From Bacteroidota bacterium (GTDB lineage: Bacteria > Bacteroidota > Bacteroidia > Bacteroidales > VadinHA17): 7,627 nucleotides of DNA. The position numbers and the translations under genes are program-made. The stretch spans positions 1-7,627 of the forward strand of contig DAOVQI010000153.1 of the NCBI GenBank assembly GCA_030628785.1, given 5' to 3'. The number at the start of each line of letters is the position of its first letter. Position 1 is the stretch's first letter. The notes under the pieces were generated by a model, which saw only the letters and a list, made by a program, of their open reading frames with translations, made no database searches and was not told the DNA's origin. Of this stretch, positions 5,797 through 7,627 are shown piece after piece.

Positions 5797-5864
5797 CATT
5801 ATTCCATTTAAAATGCATCTCACATGAAAATTATGGATAGACACTAAATCTAAATAATATATAT

Positions 5865-7538
5865 ATGGGAACCAAAAAGTATGTAATAGGTATTGATTTT
5901 GGAACGGATTCAGTGCGTTCAGTTATTTTTGATGCTTCAAACGGTGAAGAGATTTCCAGTTCAATGTTCGATTATCCCCGGTGGAAAGACGGTAGATATT
6001 GTGATCCTGCCAAAAACCAGTTCCGTCAGCATCCACTGGATTATATTGAAGGTCTGGAACTAACAATAAAAGAAGCATTAAACAATGCTCCGGGCGGAAC
6101 AGCTGCGAATATTGCTGCAATTTCAATGGATACGACAGGATCTACACCAGTTGCTGTGAATAGGGATGGAGTTCCATTATCGCTAACTAAAGAATTCGAA
6201 GATAACCCAAATGCAATGTTTGTACTTTGGAAGGACCATACTGCGGTTAAAGAAGCAGGGGAAATCAATAAGCTTGCAAAGACTTGGGGCGGAATCGATT
6301 ATACTAAATTTGAAGGAGGTATATATTCTTCTGAATGGTTTTGGGCCAAGATCCTTCATGTGCTTCGTGAAGATATCTTGGTAAGAAAAAAAGCTTTTTC
6401 CTGGGTTGAGCATTGCGATTGGATTCCAGCTCTCCTTATCGGGAACACTGATCCGTTAACTTTGAAACGCAGCCGTTGTGCTGCAGGCCATAAAGCTATG
6501 TGGCATGAAGACTTTAATGGTCTCCCATCTGAGGACTTCCTGGTTAAGCTTGATCCATTGCTTAAGGGATTACGTGACAAACTTTATAGGTCAACTTTTA
6601 CCTGTGATATAAAAGTAGGGAATCTTACTCCCGGATGGGCACAACGTTTAGGATTAACTGAAGATGTTTCTGTTGGAGTGGGAGCCTTTGATGCCCACCT
6701 GGGTGCAGTAGGGGGTGAAATTAAACCCGGCTATCTGAGCAAGGTCATGGGAACATCTACATGCGATATGATGGTTGCTCCTATGGAAGAATTTGGTTCA
6801 AAACTTATTAGAGGAATTTGTGGGCAGGTGGACGGATCTATTATACCAGGTAAACTGGGAATGGAGGCTGGTCAGTCTGCTTTCGGAGATGTTTATGCCT
6901 GGTTTAAAAACATTCTGTTATGGCCGGTCGAAAACGTTCTGTTAAGGAGTAAGGTATTAGATAAAACCACAAAGGAAAAATTGACAGAGGAAATTACTGA
7001 AGAAATAATCCCAGAATTATCGAAACAAGCTGAAAAGATTCCAATTGATGAATCAGGTATCGTGGCTCTCGATTGGCTAAACGGAAGAAGGACGCCGGAT
7101 GCAAACCAGAACCTGAAAGGTGCGATAATGGGTTTGAATTTGGGCTCAGACGCACCCAAAATATTCAGGGCACTGGTAGAGGCAACGGCATTTGGAGCAA
7201 AAAAAATAATCGACCGGTTTATTTCGGAAGGGGTGGAAATAAAAGGTGTAATTGCCCTGGGGGGCGTAGCAAAAAAATCTTCTTTTGTGATGCAGGTAAC
7301 GGCAGATGTTCTGGGTATGCCAATAAAGGTTGCCCGGTCAGAACAAGCTTGTGCCCTGGGTTCGGCAATGGTGGCTGCGGTGATTGCAGGTATCTATGCA
7401 ACTGTTGAAGAAGCACAAGATGCCATGGGTAATGGATTTGAAACAGAATATAAGCCGGATCCTGAAAATGCCGGGAAGTATAAAATCTTGTACGAGAAAT
7501 ATTCAAAATTTGGAGATTTTATTGAGCATAATTGTTGA
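5865..7538 (+). CDS. araB: Ribulokinase (L-ribulokinase), FGGY family
   Basis: AraB phosphorylates L-ribulose to L-ribulose 5-phosphate with ATP in cytoplasmic L-arabinose catabolism. The 557-residue product is full length (E. coli AraB is 566). It has the N-terminal phosphate-binding loop GIDFGTDSVRS (9-19) and YCDPAKNQFRQHPLDY (45-60), a stretch characteristic of ribulokinases. ISMDTTGSTPV lies at 86-96, the probable catalytic base Asp276 in GAFDAH (273-278), and the C-terminal ATP-binding loop ALGGVAKKS (464-472). Other FGGY kinases (xylulo-, glycerol-, fuculokinase) are shorter and lack the 45-60 motif. Start ATG 5865 places the loop at the usual distance from the N-terminus; the leader is AT-rich without a Shine-Dalgarno. 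It is divergent from the permease across 235 bp. No araA, araD, transporter or regulator is seen in the window, though the next gene may begin at 7594. I see no recognisable operator. Confidence 0.95.
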   Translation: MGTKKYVIGIDFGTDSVRSVIFDASNGEEISSSMFDYPRWKDGRYCDPAKNQFRQHPLDYIEGLELTIKEALNNAPGGTAANIAAISMDTTGSTPVAVNRDGVPLSLTKEFEDNPNAMFVLWKDHTAVKEAGEINKLAKTWGGIDYTKFEGGIYSSEWFWAKILHVLREDILVRKKAFSWVEHCDWIPALLIGNTDPLTLKRSRCAAGHKAMWHEDFNGLPSEDFLVKLDPLLKGLRDKLYRSTFTCDIKVGNLTPGWAQRLGLTEDVSVGVGAFDAHLGAVGGEIKPGYLSKVMGTSTCDMMVAPMEEFGSKLIRGICGQVDGSIIPGKLGMEAGQSAFGDVYAWFKNILLWPVENVLLRSKVLDKTTKEKLTEEITEEIIPELSKQAEKIPIDESGIVALDWLNGRRTPDANQNLKGAIMGLNLGSDAPKIFRALVEATAFGAKKIIDRFISEGVEIKGVIALGGVAKKSSFVMQVTADVLGMPIKVARSEQACALGSAMVAAVIAGIYATVEEAQDAMGNGFETEYKPDPENAGKYKILYEKYSKFGDFIEHNC

Positions 7539-7593
7539 CCTGAGAATTTCAAGTTTTAAAACGATTTGTTTAAGTTTACTGTAACCTTGAATA

Positions 7594-7627
7594 ATGAAAT
7601 CAAGAAATCCTGAATTAATGAATAAAT
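7594..7627 (+). CDS. Possible start of the next plus-strand gene
   Basis: An ATG at 7594 opens a frame (MKSRNPELMNK...) that stays open to the right edge, with a second in-frame ATG at 7618. It lies 55 bases after the araB stop on the same strand, a plausible operon spacing. Only eleven codons are visible, so neither the start nor the identity can be confirmed. Confidence 0.25.
   Translation, partial: MKSRNPELMNK

Noticed and set aside
5626..5844. 72-codon minus-strand ORF just upstream of and overlapping the permease start
   Set aside because: It reads through the dispersed repeat at 5733-5796 (giving a MPARTERYLPERMNSFIQAG-type peptide) and has no recognisable protein features; openness comes from the repeat.
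5865..7538. Several overlapping ORFs of 60-110 codons inside araB on both strands
   Set aside because: They are frame shadows of a strongly supported ribulokinase gene, with no motifs of their own.

Overview
The window looks like a piece of a Bacteroidota (Bacteroidetes) chromosome. The DNA is AT-rich and start codons lack clear Shine-Dalgarno sequences but have A/T-rich leaders. The Ung and AraB proteins read like Bacteroidia versions, and the gaps between genes are full of short GC-rich palindromes of a kind common in that phylum. This assignment is inference from sequence character; no search was run.

Layout from left to right. A membrane protein resembling GT87/DUF2029 glycosyltransferases runs off the left edge (minus strand, about 165 N-terminal residues visible). 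Next come a radical SAM/SPASM protein, uracil-DNA glycosylase (ung) and a secreted alpha/beta-hydrolase esterase, all on the minus strand and separated by gaps of 105 to 300 bp that carry hairpin repeats. A gap of about 570 bp (3638-4204) follows. It holds at least five separate inverted repeats, one of which folds as a perfect three-way junction inside a larger inverted repeat that ends in a T-run. A 58-codon ORF of doubtful reality covers the same DNA on the minus strand. Then comes an FtsX/MacB-type ABC transporter permease (minus strand) with no ATPase gene beside it. A 235-bp divergent gap with another repeat separates it from ribulokinase araB on the plus strand. The last 34 bases may be the start of another plus-strand gene.

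The genes do not form one obvious pathway. AraB phosphorylates L-ribulose in arabinose catabolism, Ung is DNA-repair housekeeping, and the esterase could remove acyl groups from carbohydrates. The SPASM protein and the permease have unknown substrates. The wide spacing and hairpins between the minus-strand genes argue for mostly separate transcription units rather than an operon.

The clearest unusual content is intergenic: eight or so palindromic elements from several sequence families in 7.6 kb, two related copies of one family flanking the orphan permease, and the nested structured element at 3876-4019. I saw no tRNA, rRNA, CRISPR array or transposase gene.
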